A DNA stretch of 64,000 bases from Trabulsiella guamensis ATCC 49490 (GTDB lineage Bacteria; Pseudomonadota; Gammaproteobacteria; Enterobacterales; Enterobacteriaceae). The position numbers were made by a program, and so were the translations under genes. Below are positions 1 through 10,176 of the stretch, one piece after another; within the stretch, counting starts at the first letter, position 1, and the number at the start of each line of letters is the position of its first letter. The stretch is from contig NZ_JMTB01000044.1 in the NCBI RefSeq assembly GCF_000734965.1, forward strand, positions 28,681 to 92,680. The letters are read 5' to 3'. The notes beneath the pieces are model-generated. The model was not told where the DNA came from and did not search any database. It was given only the letters and a program-made list of their open reading frames with translations.

Positions 1-1
1 G

Positions 2-424
2 ATATCACTTCCTTTACTGGACGCACCACGCAAAAATCTGGCGTCGTTGCCGGAAAGCGCTGAACATTCCCATTCGCATGCCTCCACCAAAGGGCTGGCA
101 GCGCTGAGCCTTCCGGAGCATCAACGCTGGCGTCGCAGCACTAACAGCGGCCAGGGCTATCACGCCTGCGGCTGGATTTTCGACGCAGACACCCGATTCG
201 AAACCATCGGTTTGCTGGAATGGGCGCGGCTCGCGCCAGTGACCCGCGTGAAGGGCGTGCTGCGCATCCCGGAAGGGCTGGTACGTATTAATCGCCAGGG
301 GCTGGATCTGCATATTGAAACACAGAATGTCGCGCCACCGGACAGCCGCATTGAATTAATCAATGACGCTGACGTCGACTGGAATTCATTACAGGCGGCT
401 CTGTTGAAGCTTCGTTTAGATTAG
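2..424 (+). CDS. yeiR: YeiR, zinc-binding GTPase (3' part only)
   Basis: The frame is open from the window edge and ends with TAG at 422-424; the N-terminal GTPase part lies to the left. What remains is the C-terminal CobW_C-like half. It starts with a His-rich stretch (EHSHSHAS) of the kind seen in G3E metallochaperones and then carries the GWIFDADTRFE and RVKGVLRIPEG segments typical of YeiR. The family (COG0523) hydrolyses GTP and binds zinc, probably to insert or traffic Zn in the cytosol. The position directly before lpxT matches the E. coli order. Identification rests on sequence recall and synteny. Confidence 0.85.
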   Translation: MSLPLLDAPRKNLASLPESAEHSHSHASTKGLAALSLPEHQRWRRSTNSGQGYHACGWIFDADTRFETIGLLEWARLAPVTRVKGVLRIPEGLVRINRQGLDLHIETQNVAPPDSRIELINDADVDWNSLQAALLKLRLD

Positions 425-467
425 CACCGCTATGGTTGCCACCATTATTAATGCCAATGATACAACG

Positions 468-1181
468 ATGAAAACCCGAATTTCCCTTAATATTCTGCTG
501 AGTGCTGCCGGTGTGGCGCTTTTTTTGTCCTGGTATTTGCCTGTCAATCACGGCTACTGGTCTGTGCTTGATTCCGCAATTTTCCACTTTTTTAACCACG
601 GTCTGGGCGAAAGCCGCGCTTATGTCTGGTTTCTGGCGATCACCAACAACCGCGCCTTTGATGCCTGTTCGTTGCTGGCAATGGGTTGCCTGATGCTGAG
701 TTTCTGGCGCAAGGCTGATGACGCCGGGCGTCGCCGCATTGTGATCATCGGCCTGACCATGTTGCTGGCGGCGGTAGTCATTAACCAGCTGGCGCAACAT
801 CTGATGCCGGTGAAGCGCGCCAGTCCGACGCTCTATTTCACTGATATCTACCGGGTTAAGGATCTGCTGCATATTCCGACGAAAGACGCGTCCAAAGACA
901 GTTTCCCCGGTGATCATGGCATGATGCTGCTCATTTTTGCCGGATTTATGTGGCGATATTTCGGCACAAAAGCGTTTGTGATTTCCCTTATTATCGTGGT
1001 GGTTTTTGCCTTCCCCCGTCTGATGATTGGCGCACACTGGTTTACCGATATTGCGGTAGGTTCTCTGACCGCAGTGCTGATTGGATTGCCATGGGTGTTA
1101 ATGACACCGCTCAGCGATAAGGTTATTCATCTGTTTGACAGATATCTTCCGCCTGTAAAGAAACAAAAAATAAACAATTAA
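468..1181 (+). CDS. lpxT: LpxT, lipid A 1-diphosphate synthase
   Basis: Inner-membrane PAP2-superfamily enzyme that moves a phosphate from undecaprenyl pyrophosphate to the 1-position of Kdo2-lipid A on the periplasmic side, recycling the carrier lipid and adding negative charge to LPS. The three PAP2 motifs are visible as KRASPT, SFPGDH and a histidine motif with HWFTD, spread over several hydrophobic segments. The ATG at 468 gives 237 residues, the E. coli length, so it is preferred to the in-frame ATG at 432; neither has a clear Shine-Dalgarno sequence. It follows yeiR closely. Confidence 0.92.
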   Translation: MKTRISLNILLSAAGVALFLSWYLPVNHGYWSVLDSAIFHFFNHGLGESRAYVWFLAITNNRAFDACSLLAMGCLMLSFWRKADDAGRRRIVIIGLTMLLAAVVINQLAQHLMPVKRASPTLYFTDIYRVKDLLHIPTKDASKDSFPGDHGMMLLIFAGFMWRYFGTKAFVISLIIVVVFAFPRLMIGAHWFTDIAVGSLTAVLIGLPWVLMTPLSDKVIHLFDRYLPPVKKQKINN

Positions 1182-1599
1182 GCGAAACTAATTAACATCC
1201 AATATCAGGGATCACAATTGATCCCTGAATATAAATGATGTTTTTTTATTCAACTTCGTCCGCTTCCCGTCACACTAAAGTCTCTTATAAATGAATCAAT
1301 TGGCTAATTAAGCAGCAAAAATAGCGCTATTTCTCGCTATGCCATTTTGTCACTTTCTGTATCACTTTTTCTTATAAAAAATGAGACAAAACCGCTCGCA
1401 ATGCCAACCTCGATCGGGTAACCTCAATCTCGTTTTGCCGTGCAGACGTTAATTATTCGCTATGTGAATAATTTTGTGCGTCAGTCCACAGTTTTGCGGA
1501 TTCTTAATTGTCTCATTGTCTGGCGGTATTTAGTCTCGGTACGTTTGGCATTTTTTATAACGATTTCTTCGTTAAGGACTTCAAGGGAAAATAAACGAA
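1182..1599. other. lpxT-mepS intergenic region
   Basis: About 420 bp without a supported gene. It holds the inverted repeat at 1205-1228 described separately and an AT-rich stretch that presumably carries the mepS promoter and a long untranslated leader. A short reading frame from 1440 has no supporting features and overlaps the start of mepS in another frame. Confidence 0.6.
1205..1247 (+). terminator. probable lpxT terminator
   Basis: A perfect inverted repeat, TCAGGGATCA / TGATCCCTGA (1205-1214 and 1219-1228), has a CAAT loop and is followed 12 nt later by seven T residues (1241-1247). The gap between stem and T-run is larger than usual, so termination may be imperfect. Confidence 0.5.
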
Positions 1600-2169
1600 A
1601 TGGTCAAATCTCAACCGATTTTGAGATATGTTCTGCGGGCGATTCCCGCGGTTGCAGTCGCGGTTCTGCTTTCTGCATGTAGCTCAACAAATACCGCTAA
1701 GAATATGCATCCTGAGACGCGTGTTGTGGGTATGGAAGATCCCTCTTCACTGCAAGCCTCTCAGGATGAATTTGAATCCATGGTGCGTAACCTCGACGTT
1801 AAATCGCGTCTGATGGATCAATATGCCAGCTGGAAAGGCGTTCGTTACCGTCTGGGTGGCGATACCAAACGCGGCATCGACTGCTCTGCGTTTGTTCAGC
1901 GCACGTTCCGTGAACAGTTTGGTTTAGAGCTGCCTCGCTCTACCTGGGAACAACAGGAAACCGGTAAGTCCATTAAGCGTGGTCAACTGCGCACTGGCGA
2001 TCTCGTTCTGTTCCGCGCCGGGTCAACTGGCCGTCATGTGGGGATCTACATTGGCAATAATCAGTTCGTCCATGCGTCTACCAGCAGCGGCGTAACGATT
2101 TCCAGCATGAATGAACCATACTGGAATAAGCGCTACAACGAAGCGCGTCGCGTACTGAGCCGCTCGTAA
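1600..2169 (+). CDS. mepS: MepS (Spr), murein DD-endopeptidase, lipoprotein
   Basis: Outer-membrane lipoprotein that cleaves D-Ala-mDAP cross-links so that new murein strands can be inserted during growth. It has an N-terminal signal with lipobox LLSAC and then an NlpC/P60 domain. The catalytic Cys is in GIDCSAFVQ, the first His in GRHVGIYIG and the second in FVHAST. At 189 residues it matches E. coli Spr (188). The start at 1600 is preceded by AAGGGAAAA. In E. coli its level is set by NlpI/Prc proteolysis. A strong terminator follows it. Confidence 0.95.
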   Translation: MVKSQPILRYVLRAIPAVAVAVLLSACSSTNTAKNMHPETRVVGMEDPSSLQASQDEFESMVRNLDVKSRLMDQYASWKGVRYRLGGDTKRGIDCSAFVQRTFREQFGLELPRSTWEQQETGKSIKRGQLRTGDLVLFRAGSTGRHVGIYIGNNQFVHASTSSGVTISSMNEPYWNKRYNEARRVLSRS

Positions 2170-2219
2170 TTTTTTCTGTTGTCGGTTACCCTTGGCCGAC
2201 GGCAGAAATCAAAAAGAAG

Positions 2220-2243
2220 CACTGCTGCGGCAGTGTTTTTTTT
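2220..2243 (+). terminator. mepS terminator
   Basis: Stem CACTGC/GCAGTG (2220-2225, 2230-2235) with tetraloop TGCG, followed by eight T residues: a canonical Rho-independent terminator 50 bp after the mepS stop. Confidence 0.9.
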
Positions 2244-2335
2244 GCGCTGATATGCACAGGCCCGGCAGTGACAGTCATTATACTCTGTTTAGCCGTTTGC
2301 CTTTTCTCTCCAGTCTTCAGGGATAATGTCCGTTT

Positions 2336-3898
2336 ATGCTTACTCGCTACTTTTCAGTCGGCCGAAAGATTGTGTTATTCAGCTTTCTGGCGGGGCTGCT
2401 GGCTGCTCTGCTGGCCGGGAGTATGCAGTACACGGTGATCCACCATAAACGGACCGAGCAGTTTGATTCAATAATCAAGAACCTGCATTCCTACCTGAAT
2501 AACTATTTTAATGAGCTTCTGACTACCATCGATTACCTGCAGCCGCTCACCATGAGCCCCTGCAGCCAGATCCAGCAGGAGCTTACCGCCCGTGCGGCCT
2601 TCAGCGTCAACGTTCGCGCTTTTGTACTGGTCGTTGACAAACGCGCTCTCTGCTCGTCCGCAACGGGTGCCATGAACCTGCCGTTTGACAGCCTTTCCAC
2701 TGATGTCAACCCTGATAAAGTGTCAGACATGCAACTGCTTTCCGGTACGCCGATGATGCCCTCCAGCCCGGCGTTCGCTATCTGGGTGCGCAACCCGCTG
2801 ATGAAAAACCATGGCGTTTTTGCCTCTGTGAATGCCAACCTCACCCCGTTTTTGCTTTACTCGGCTAAGCAGAATAACTTTTCCGGCATCGCACTGGTGG
2901 TTCACAATCGCGCGCTGGCGACATTTTCCAGTAAGCTTGTTGATCCGGCGACGCTCAACGTCAAGCCGGTGCGTATTGCGAAAATCGATAAGCTGCCGCT
3001 TCAGGTTTACCTTTATGGCACCATGTGGAGCACACAGGATACGCAATATGCTGTGTTGCTGATGATCGTGGTCGGTCTGCTGACCGGATTGCTGTGCTTT
3101 TATATCCTCAGCATCGGCAATCGCCCGGGGAAAGAGATCCTTACCGCGATTAAGCGCAATCAGTTTTATGTGGTTTACCAGCCAGTGGTTTCCAGCAGCG
3201 ATATGAAAATTCGCGGTGCTGAAGTGCTGATGCGCTGGAAGCATCCGACGGCCGGAGAAATTCCCCCGGATGCGTTTATCAACTTTGCCGAAGCGCAAAA
3301 TCTGATTGTGCCGCTGACGCAGCATCTGTTCGAACTGATCGCCCGCGACGCGCCGGCGTTGCAGAAAATTTTGCCACCGGGGGCAAAACTGGGGATCAAC
3401 ATCGCGCCTGGGCACTTGCATACGCCGAGTTTTCAGAATGATATGCGCGCGTTGAGTGCCGCATTACCGCCGAATTATTTCCAGGTGGTGCTCGAAATTA
3501 CCGAACGCGATACGCTTCAGCAAAAGGAGGCGATGAAAATCTTCGAGTGGTTGCACCACGAAGGGTTTGAAATTGCTATTGATGATTTCGGTACCGGACA
3601 CAGCGCGCTGATTTACCTCGAGCGTTACGCCTTTGATTACCTGAAAATCGACCGTGGATTTATCAAGGCCATCGGCACCGAAACAGTGACCTCCCCGGTG
3701 CTGGATGCCGTGCTGACGCTGGCGAAACGACTGGATCTGGTCACGGTCGCCGAAGGCGTGGAGACACAGGAGCAGGCGGAGTGGCTGCGTGCTCACGGCG
3801 TGAATTTCCTGCAGGGATACTGGATCAGCCGTCCGATAACGCTCGACCGCTTCCTTGCGGCCGGGAACGAACCTGCGAAATATTTCACAAGCGACTGA
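2336..3898 (+). CDS. pdeN: PdeN (Rtn), CSS-EAL c-di-GMP phosphodiesterase
   Basis: Membrane phosphodiesterase that degrades cyclic di-GMP. The 520-residue protein has a membrane helix near residues 12-34, a periplasmic CSS sensor domain with paired cysteines (SPCSQ and ALCSS), a second helix near 237-258 and a cytoplasmic EAL domain to the C-terminus. EAL signatures visible are GAEVLMRW (the EAL position reads EVL), NIAPGHL, EITERD, DDFGTGHS, KIDRGFI and VAEGVETQEQ, so the metal-binding acidic residues are kept. In this family the CSS cysteines respond to periplasmic redox state. Position before yejA matches E. coli. Confidence 0.93.
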   Translation: MLTRYFSVGRKIVLFSFLAGLLAALLAGSMQYTVIHHKRTEQFDSIIKNLHSYLNNYFNELLTTIDYLQPLTMSPCSQIQQELTARAAFSVNVRAFVLVVDKRALCSSATGAMNLPFDSLSTDVNPDKVSDMQLLSGTPMMPSSPAFAIWVRNPLMKNHGVFASVNANLTPFLLYSAKQNNFSGIALVVHNRALATFSSKLVDPATLNVKPVRIAKIDKLPLQVYLYGTMWSTQDTQYAVLLMIVVGLLTGLLCFYILSIGNRPGKEILTAIKRNQFYVVYQPVVSSSDMKIRGAEVLMRWKHPTAGEIPPDAFINFAEAQNLIVPLTQHLFELIARDAPALQKILPPGAKLGINIAPGHLHTPSFQNDMRALSAALPPNYFQVVLEITERDTLQQKEAMKIFEWLHHEGFEIAIDDFGTGHSALIYLERYAFDYLKIDRGFIKAIGTETVTSPVLDAVLTLAKRLDLVTVAEGVETQEQAEWLRAHGVNFLQGYWISRPITLDRFLAAGNEPAKYFTSD

Positions 3899-3968
3899 GT
3901 GTCACTTATTATTCAGGGACAAGAGGTTAGTTCATGTTGAACGGCCCGCAAAAGGATGCTGTCCGGTT

Positions 3969-5774
3969 ATGATTCTACGTCTGAGTCTCATACTGATTGC
4001 TCTGTTCAGCCTGCAAGGTCAGGCGCAGACAATCAAAGAGAGCTATGCGTTTGCTGTTATCGGCGAACCTAAATATGCCGTTAATTTTAACCACTTTGAT
4101 TACGTCAACCCGGCTGCGCCAAAAGGCGGTGCAGTGACGCTGTCAGAAATTGGCACCTTTGATAACTTCAACCGCTATGCCCTGCGAGGCAAAGCGGGCG
4201 TGCGTACCGAATCGCTGTATGATTCCCTGTTTACCACCTCGGATGATGAACCCGGCAGTTACTATCCGCTCGTCGCAGAAACCACGCGTTATGCGGACAA
4301 TTTCTCCTGGGCTGAAATCACCCTGAACCCGAAAGCCCGTTATCATGACGGCTCACCCATCACCGCGAAAGACGTCGCGTTTACTTTTCAGAAGTTTATG
4401 ACCGAGGGCGTGCCGCAGTTCCGTCTGTATTACAAAGGCACAACGGTCAAAGCCATCGCGCCGCTCACCGTACGCATTGAGATGGGCCAGCCTGGCAAAG
4501 AGAACATGCTCGGCCTGTTCACCCTGCCGATCATGCCTGAGTCGTTCTGGCGTGATCACAAGCTCAGCGACCCGCTCGCCATGCCGCCGCTCGCCAGCGG
4601 CCCCTACCGCATCACCAACTGGAAAATGGGCCAGTACATCATCTATTCCCGGGTGAAGGATTACTGGGGTGCCAGCCTGCCTGTCAACCGTGGGCGCTGG
4701 AATTTCGACACCATCCGCTACGACTATTACCTTGATGACAACGTGGCATTTGAAGCCTTTAAGGCTGGCGCGTTCGATATGCGCATCGAAGGCAGCGCCA
4801 AAAACTGGGCGACCCGTTACATCGGCAAAAACTTTGATAATCACAACATCGTCATGGACGCGCAAAAGAACACCTCGGCGCAGAATACCCGCTGGCTGGC
4901 GTTTAACGTTCAGCGCCCTGTCTTCAGCGATCGCAAAGTGCGCGAGGCGATTACGCTGGCGTTTGATTTCGAATGGATGAACAAAGCCCTGTTCTACTCA
5001 GCCTATAGTCGGGCGAACAGCTATTTCCAGAACACCGAATACGCGGCGCGCAATTACCCCGACGCCGATGAGCTCGTGCTGCTGGCGCCCATGAAGCCCG
5101 ACCTGCCGCCGGAAGTGTTCACCAGCATCTACCAGCCGCCCGTGTCGGACGGCGGCGGCTTTGACCGCGACAACCTGCTGAAAGCCAGCAAACTGCTTGA
5201 TGAGGCGGGGTGGCCGCTAAAAGGTCAGCAGCGCATCAACGCGAAAACCGGTAAGCCGTTACGCTTTGAGCTGCTGCTGGGCTCCGGCGGCAATAATCAG
5301 TGGGTGCTTCCCTTCCAGCACAGCCTCAGCCGTCTCGGTGTAACGCTTGAGATTCGCCAGGTGGATAACGCGCAGCTGAATAATCGTCTGCGCAGCCGCG
5401 ACTACGATATGATGCCGGTACTGTGGCAGGCGGCACCGTGGCCGAGTTCCGATCTGCAAATCGCCTGGGCTTCGCAGTATGTCGATTCCACCTACAACGC
5501 TCCGGGCGTTAAAAATCCGGTGATCGATAAACTCATCGCTGAGATCATCCGCTGGCAGGGAAACAAAGAGAAACTCCTGCCCCTCGGACGCGCGCTGGAC
5601 CGTGTCCTCACATGGAATTACTATCAGTTACCCATGTGGTACATGGCAGAAGATCGCATCGCTTACTGGGATAAGTTTTCCCACCCGGTCATGCGCCCCG
5701 TTTATTCGCTCGGCTTTGATACCTGGTGGTATGACGTTAATAAAGCCGCGAAACTGCCTGCAGACAGACGTTAA
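3969..5774 (+). CDS. yejA: YejA, periplasmic peptide-binding protein
   Basis: Extracytoplasmic solute-binding protein (SBP family 5) of the YejABEF peptide ABC importer. The ATG at 3969 gives a cleavable signal peptide ending near QAQT and a 601-residue precursor, close to the E. coli length; the longer upstream frame overlaps pdeN and lacks a signal. Conserved SBP_bac_5 text includes [17 protein letters not shown] and the [12 protein letters not shown] region. It is the first gene of the tightly packed yejABEF operon. In enteric bacteria this importer takes up peptides, including microcin C-type compounds. Confidence 0.94.
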   Translation: MILRLSLILIALFSLQGQAQTIKESYAFAVIGEPKYAVNFNHFDYVNPAAPKGGAVTLSEIGTFDNFNRYALRGKAGVRTESLYDSLFTTSDDEPGSYYPLVAETTRYADNFSWAEITLNPKARYHDGSPITAKDVAFTFQKFMTEGVPQFRLYYKGTTVKAIAPLTVRIEMGQPGKENMLGLFTLPIMPESFWRDHKLSDPLAMPPLASGPYRITNWKMGQYIIYSRVKDYWGASLPVNRGRWNFDTIRYDYYLDDNVAFEAFKAGAFDMRIEGSAKNWATRYIGKNFDNHNIVMDAQKNTSAQNTRWLAFNVQRPVFSDRKVREAITLAFDFEWMNKALFYSAYSRANSYFQNTEYAARNYPDADELVLLAPMKPDLPPEVFTSIYQPPVSDGGGFDRDNLLKASKLLDEAGWPLKGQQRINAKTGKPLRFELLLGSGGNNQWVLPFQHSLSRLGVTLEIRQVDNAQLNNRLRSRDYDMMPVLWQAAPWPSSDLQIAWASQYVDSTYNAPGVKNPVIDKLIAEIIRWQGNKEKLLPLGRALDRVLTWNYYQLPMWYMAEDRIAYWDKFSHPVMRPVYSLGFDTWWYDVNKAAKLPADRR

Positions 5775-5782
5775 GGAACCCT

Positions 5783-6877
5783 ATGGGCGCGTACCTGATC
5801 CGCCGATTATTACTGGTGATCCCGACCCTGTGGGCGATCATCACCATTAACTTTTTTATCGTGCAAATTGCGCCTGGCGGCCCGGTTGACCAGGCGATTG
5901 CGGCGATTCAGTTCGGCGATCGCAGTGCCCTGCCTGGTGCGGGTGGCGAAGGGATGGGCGCCACGCATGCGCGCACCGGCGTCGGCAATATCAGCGACGG
6001 TCAGTATCGCGGTGCGCGGGGGCTGGATCCGGAAGTCATTGCTGAAATCACGCACCGTTACGGCTTCGATAAACCCATTCATGAACGCTATTTTAAGATG
6101 CTGGGCGAATATCTGCGTTTTGACTTCGGCAACAGTCTCTTTCGCAGCGCCTCGGTATTACAACTGGTGAAAGACAGCCTGCCGGTCTCCATCTCGCTCG
6201 GGATCTGGAGCACGCTGATCATCTATCTGGTTTCGATTCCTCTCGGCATTCGTAAGGCGGTGCAAAACGGCAGCCGTTTCGACATCTGGAGCAGCGCGTT
6301 TATCATCATCGGCTACGCCATCCCGGCATTCCTGTTTGCTATTTTACTGATCGTCTTTTTCGCAGGCGGTAGTTATTACGATCTCTTCCCCCTGCGCGGA
6401 CTGACCTCCGCCAGTTTCGACGCCCTGCCGTGGTATAAACAGATTACCGATTACCTCTGGCACATCACCCTGCCGGTGCTGGCGACAGTGATTGGCGGCT
6501 TTGCGGCGCTAACCATGCTGACCAAAAACTCGTTCCTTGATGAGATCCGCAAGCAGTACGTGGTCACCGCGCGCGCCAAAGGGGTGAGCGAACATAACAT
6601 TCTGTGGAAGCACATTTTCCGTAACGCGATGCTACTGGTGATCGCCGGTTTTCCTGCCACCTTCATCAGCATGTTCTTTACCGGTTCGCTGCTGATTGAG
6701 GTGATGTTCTCCCTCAACGGCCTGGGGCTGTTGGGTTACGAGGCCACCCTCTCCCGCGATTACCCGGTAATGTTTGGCACGCTTTACATCTTCACCCTGA
6801 TTGGTCTGCTGCTGAATATCATCAGTGATATCAGCTATACGCTGGTGGATCCACGCATTGATTTTGAGGGCCGCTGA
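5783..6877 (+). CDS. yejB: YejB, ABC transporter permease
   Basis: Inner-membrane permease of the peptide importer, 364 residues, binding-protein-dependent transport family. It has an N-terminal helix, a periplasmic segment (residues about 30-100) and a cluster of helices. The EAA-type cytoplasmic loop ([18 protein letters not shown]) contacts the ATPase YejF. AGGAACC precedes the ATG at 5783, 8 bp after the yejA stop, and the stop overlaps the yejE start (TGATG), so the two permeases are translationally coupled. Confidence 0.94.
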   Translation: MGAYLIRRLLLVIPTLWAIITINFFIVQIAPGGPVDQAIAAIQFGDRSALPGAGGEGMGATHARTGVGNISDGQYRGARGLDPEVIAEITHRYGFDKPIHERYFKMLGEYLRFDFGNSLFRSASVLQLVKDSLPVSISLGIWSTLIIYLVSIPLGIRKAVQNGSRFDIWSSAFIIIGYAIPAFLFAILLIVFFAGGSYYDLFPLRGLTSASFDALPWYKQITDYLWHITLPVLATVIGGFAALTMLTKNSFLDEIRKQYVVTARAKGVSEHNILWKHIFRNAMLLVIAGFPATFISMFFTGSLLIEVMFSLNGLGLLGYEATLSRDYPVMFGTLYIFTLIGLLLNIISDISYTLVDPRIDFEGR

Positions 6878-7902
6878 TGCCGCGATTAAGTCCCGTCAAC
6901 CAGGCCCGCTGGGCGCGCTTTCGCCATAACCGTCGCGGTTACTGGTCTTTGTGGCTGTTTCTCATTCTGTTTACCTGCAGCCTGTTTTCCGAACTGCTGG
7001 CGAACGACAAGCCATTGCTGGTGCAGTATCGCGGCAGTTTGTACGTGCCCTTTCTGAAGGACTACACCGAACAGCAGTTCGGTGGTGTCTTTACAACCAG
7101 CGCTGATTATCAGGATCCCTGGCTGCAAAAACAGCTGGAAGATAACGGCTGGGTACTCTGGCCGCCCGTTCGCTTTGGCGCCACCAGCATTAATTTCGCC
7201 ACCGATCGCCCCTTCCCTTCCCCGCCCTCGGCGACCAACTGGCTGGGTACTGATGCCAACGGCGGCGACGTGCTGGCGCGTATTCTCTATGGTACCCGCA
7301 TCTCCGTGCTGTTCGGCCTGATGCTGACGCTATGCTCCAGCGTCATGGGCGTGCTGGCGGGTGCGTTGCAGGGGTATTACGGCGGAAAAATTGATCTCTG
7401 GGGTCAGCGTTTTATCGAAGTGTGGTCCGGCATGCCGACGTTGTTTTTAATCATCCTGCTGTCGAGCGTGGTACAGCCCAATTTCTGGTGGCTGCTCGCC
7501 ATTACCGTGCTGTTTGGCTGGATGGCGCTGGTGGGCGTGGTGCGCGCTGAATTCCTGCGTACGCGAAACTTCGACTATATTCGCGCCGCGCAGGCGCTGG
7601 GGGTGAGTGACCGCGGCATTATCTTCCGCCATATGCTGCCTAACGCGATGGTCGCGACGCTCACCTTTCTGCCGTTTATTCTTTGCAGCTCTATCACCAC
7701 GCTGACGTCACTTGATTTCCTCGGCTTCGGGCTGCCGCTTGGCTCGCCGTCGCTGGGCGAACTGCTGTTGCAGGGGAAGAATAACCTGCAGGCGCCGTGG
7801 CTCGGCATTACCGCGTTTCTGTCAGTGGCCGTGCTGTTGTCGCTGCTGATTTTTATTGGCGAAGCCGTGCGCGATGCCTTCGATCCCAATAAGGCGGTGT
7901 AA
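6877..7902 (+). CDS. yejE: YejE, ABC transporter permease
   Basis: Second permease of the YejABEF importer, 341 residues. An OppC-like N-terminal helix is followed by a long periplasmic part (residues about 45-130) and the transmembrane domain with the EAA loop (IRAAQALGVSDRGIIFRHMLPNA). Its start codon overlaps the yejB stop by one base, and it ends one base before the yejF start, which fixes the operon order B-E-F. Confidence 0.94.
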   Translation: MPRLSPVNQARWARFRHNRRGYWSLWLFLILFTCSLFSELLANDKPLLVQYRGSLYVPFLKDYTEQQFGGVFTTSADYQDPWLQKQLEDNGWVLWPPVRFGATSINFATDRPFPSPPSATNWLGTDANGGDVLARILYGTRISVLFGLMLTLCSSVMGVLAGALQGYYGGKIDLWGQRFIEVWSGMPTLFLIILLSSVVQPNFWWLLAITVLFGWMALVGVVRAEFLRTRNFDYIRAAQALGVSDRGIIFRHMLPNAMVATLTFLPFILCSSITTLTSLDFLGFGLPLGSPSLGELLLQGKNNLQAPWLGITAFLSVAVLLSLLIFIGEAVRDAFDPNKAV

Positions 7903-7903
7903 G

Positions 7904-9493
7904 ATGACCTCTCCCTTACTGACCATCGACAATCTCTCCATCGCATTTACCGATCGCGGTGAAAGCCGTACGGTGGTGAGCGATCTGTCGTTGCAGGTCA
8001 ACGCGGGCGAAACCCTGGCACTGGTAGGAGAGTCCGGTTCCGGAAAGAGCGTGTCTGCCCTTTCGGTGCTGCGACTGCTCCCATCCCCCCCGGTCAGTTA
8101 TCCGGGCGGAGATATCCGCTTTCATGGTCAGTCTTTGTTGCATGCCGATGAACGGACCCTGCGGGGCATTCGTGGCAACCGCATCGCCATGATTTTCCAG
8201 GAACCAATGGTCTCGCTGAATCCGCTGCATACGCTGGAAAAACAGCTGTACGAAGTGCTGTCGTTGCACCGCGGCATGCGCAAAGAAGCTGCGCGGGCGG
8301 AAATCCTCGACTGCCTCGATCGCGTTGGGATCCGTAATGCGCCGAAGCGACTGGTGGATTATCCGCATCAGCTTTCCGGCGGCGAACGTCAACGCGTGAT
8401 GATTGCCATGGCGTTACTGACGCGACCGGAACTCCTGATCGCCGACGAACCTACCACCGCGCTTGACGTCTCCGTACAGGCGCAAATCCTGCAACTGCTG
8501 CGCGAACTGCGTGACGAGTTGAACATGGGGCTGCTGTTTATCACCCACAACCTGAGCATCGTGCGCAGGCTGGCTGATAACGTGGCGGTAATGCAGAACG
8601 GTCGTTGTGTGGAGCAAAACAGCGCCAGCGCGCTCTTTTCCGCCCCTGTTCACCCTTACACCTGCAAACTTATCGACAGTGAACCATCCGGTGATCCTGT
8701 CCCGCTCAACGAACACGCCGAACCGCTGCTGCAGATTGAAAAACTGAGCGTGGCGTTTCCGGTGCGAAAAGGCGTACTGCGCCGCGTCGTGGACAGCAAT
8801 CGCGTAGTAAAAGAGATCAGCTTTTCACTGCGCCCGGGGGAAACGCTGGGGCTGGTCGGCGAATCCGGCTCCGGGAAAAGCACCACCGGGCTGGCGTTAC
8901 TGCGGCTGATTGCCTCGGAAGGCTCGATTGTTTTTGACGGGCAGGCGCTACAGGGGCGCAACCGCAAACAGATGTTGCCGTTGCGTCATCGTATTCAGGT
9001 GGTGTTTCAGGATCCAAACTCGTCTCTGAACCCGCGTCTTAACGTCCTGCAGATTATCGAAGAAGGATTGCGCGTGCACCAGCCCGCGCTCACGCCGGCG
9101 CAGCGTGAAGAAGAAGTGATCCGCGTGATGCAAGAGGTCGGACTTGATCCGCAAACCCGTCAGCGTTACCCGGCGGCGTTTTCCGGTGGTCAGCGCCAGC
9201 GCATTGCGATTGCCCGCGCACTGATCCTCAAACCAGAACTGATTGTACTGGATGAACCGACCTCATCGCTGGACAGAACCGTGCAGGCGCAAATCCTCGC
9301 GCTGCTCAAGGCATTACAGGAGAAACATCGCCTGGCTTACATTTTCATCAGCCACGATCTCCATGTGGTTCGATCGCTGTGTCATCAGGTGATTGTGTTG
9401 CGTCAGGGGGAAGTTGTGGAGCAAGGAGAGTGTCAGCGCGTCTTTGCCGCACCGCAGCAGGAGTATACCCGTCAGCTACTGTCGTTGAGCTGA
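7904..9493 (+). CDS. yejF: YejF, duplicated ABC transporter ATPase
   Basis: Cytoplasmic ATPase powering YejBE. It is a single chain with two nucleotide-binding domains. Each carries a Walker A motif (GESGSGKS twice), an ABC signature ([16 protein letters not shown]) and a Walker B ([18 protein letters not shown]). Start at ATG 7904, two bases after the yejE stop, gives 529 residues, the E. coli length; an upstream in-frame start inside yejE is rejected. It ends three bases from the convergent yejG stop without a hairpin. Confidence 0.95.
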   Translation: MTSPLLTIDNLSIAFTDRGESRTVVSDLSLQVNAGETLALVGESGSGKSVSALSVLRLLPSPPVSYPGGDIRFHGQSLLHADERTLRGIRGNRIAMIFQEPMVSLNPLHTLEKQLYEVLSLHRGMRKEAARAEILDCLDRVGIRNAPKRLVDYPHQLSGGERQRVMIAMALLTRPELLIADEPTTALDVSVQAQILQLLRELRDELNMGLLFITHNLSIVRRLADNVAVMQNGRCVEQNSASALFSAPVHPYTCKLIDSEPSGDPVPLNEHAEPLLQIEKLSVAFPVRKGVLRRVVDSNRVVKEISFSLRPGETLGLVGESGSGKSTTGLALLRLIASEGSIVFDGQALQGRNRKQMLPLRHRIQVVFQDPNSSLNPRLNVLQIIEEGLRVHQPALTPAQREEEVIRVMQEVGLDPQTRQRYPAAFSGGQRQRIAIARALILKPELIVLDEPTSSLDRTVQAQILALLKALQEKHRLAYIFISHDLHVVRSLCHQVIVLRQGEVVEQGECQRVFAAPQQEYTRQLLSLS

Positions 9494-9496
9494 CGG

Positions 9497-9841
9497 TCAG
9501 AAAGGATTATTACCGGAAAACGGCTCTGCAATCGCCACGCCGAAATTTTTCAGGCGGCAGGTCGCGGCGTACTCGTCCTGACAGTTCACGAAAAGGCAGG
9601 GTTCCCCTTCGCATTCCAGTACGGAACAGGCCACTTCAATATCCGTTAATGCCTGACTGAGTTTATGCATCACTGGCCAGGCTTTTTCGCCATCCGGACT
9701 CAGCAGTTTAAGGCCAACAAGGCTGTTATCGCTCAGCGGGCCGTTTTGCGGAATCGGTTCAACTCTTGAACCTGCAAAACCGGCAGACCAGCGATAGCTC
9801 TGCGGCAAGCGGTGAACGATGGAAAGCTGCATGGTATTCAC
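9497..9841 (-). CDS. yejG: YejG, conserved protein of unknown function
   Basis: A 114-residue protein, the same length as E. coli YejG, convergent with yejF. No catalytic motif or membrane segment is visible; there are four cysteines ([25 protein letters not shown]) that could bind metal or form disulphides, but this is conjecture. The next in-frame ATG is three codons downstream, so the start could be slightly shorter. Confidence 0.88.
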   Translation of the reverse strand: MNTMQLSIVHRLPQSYRWSAGFAGSRVEPIPQNGPLSDNSLVGLKLLSPDGEKAWPVMHKLSQALTDIEVACSVLECEGEPCLFVNCQDEYAATCRLKNFGVAIAEPFSGNNPF

Positions 9842-10138
9842 GATTTTTCCCCAGGAAAAAACAAAACTTCACAATAATTTCACATTTATATTAACACATC
9901 GTTGACAGATCGTCCTGCAAACCACGCGGAAAACGTTTACATCTGCACCTGGCAAGGTTTAACGATTTATTATCCTGCGTTTTACAAAACTGCTACGGAT
10001 GCATTTCGCGCTATATGTACCCGTTTCTGTGATCTAACACAACCTTTTTGTCTACATCGATGTGACTTTTTACATAAATTGATTTTACATAAAAGAAACA
10101 TCCATCAGAACAACGAACAGAAACTCCGTTGATATGTG
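9842..10138. other. yejG-bcr intergenic region
   Basis: Non-coding stretch of about 300 bp, which presumably holds the yejG promoter (yejG is divergent from this region). Two copies of TTTTACATAAA occur at 10068-10078 and 10083-10093. A 76-codon frame with a TTG start at 9902 has no SD and no recognisable content and is not annotated. Confidence 0.5.
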
Positions 10139-10164
10139 TCAAGAAAGGGGGCCAATTTACCCCC
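10139..10164 (-). terminator. probable bcr terminator
   Basis: On the minus strand a GGGGG/CCCCC stem (10160-10164 with 10147-10151) with an 8-nt loop is followed by TTTCTT, 12 bp after the bcr stop. The T-tract is weak. Confidence 0.5.
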
Positions 10165-10176
10165 ATAGAGGCAGGA

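Noticed and set aside
360..1037. 225-codon minus-strand frame opposite lpxT
   Set aside because: Antisense shadow; His/Arg/Gln-rich and without a ribosome site.
1440..1682. 80-codon + strand frame before mepS
   Set aside because: GTG start without SD and overlaps the mepS start in another frame.
9902..10132. 76-codon frame with TTG start between yejG and bcr
   Set aside because: No SD, no known protein, and it runs into the bcr terminator region.
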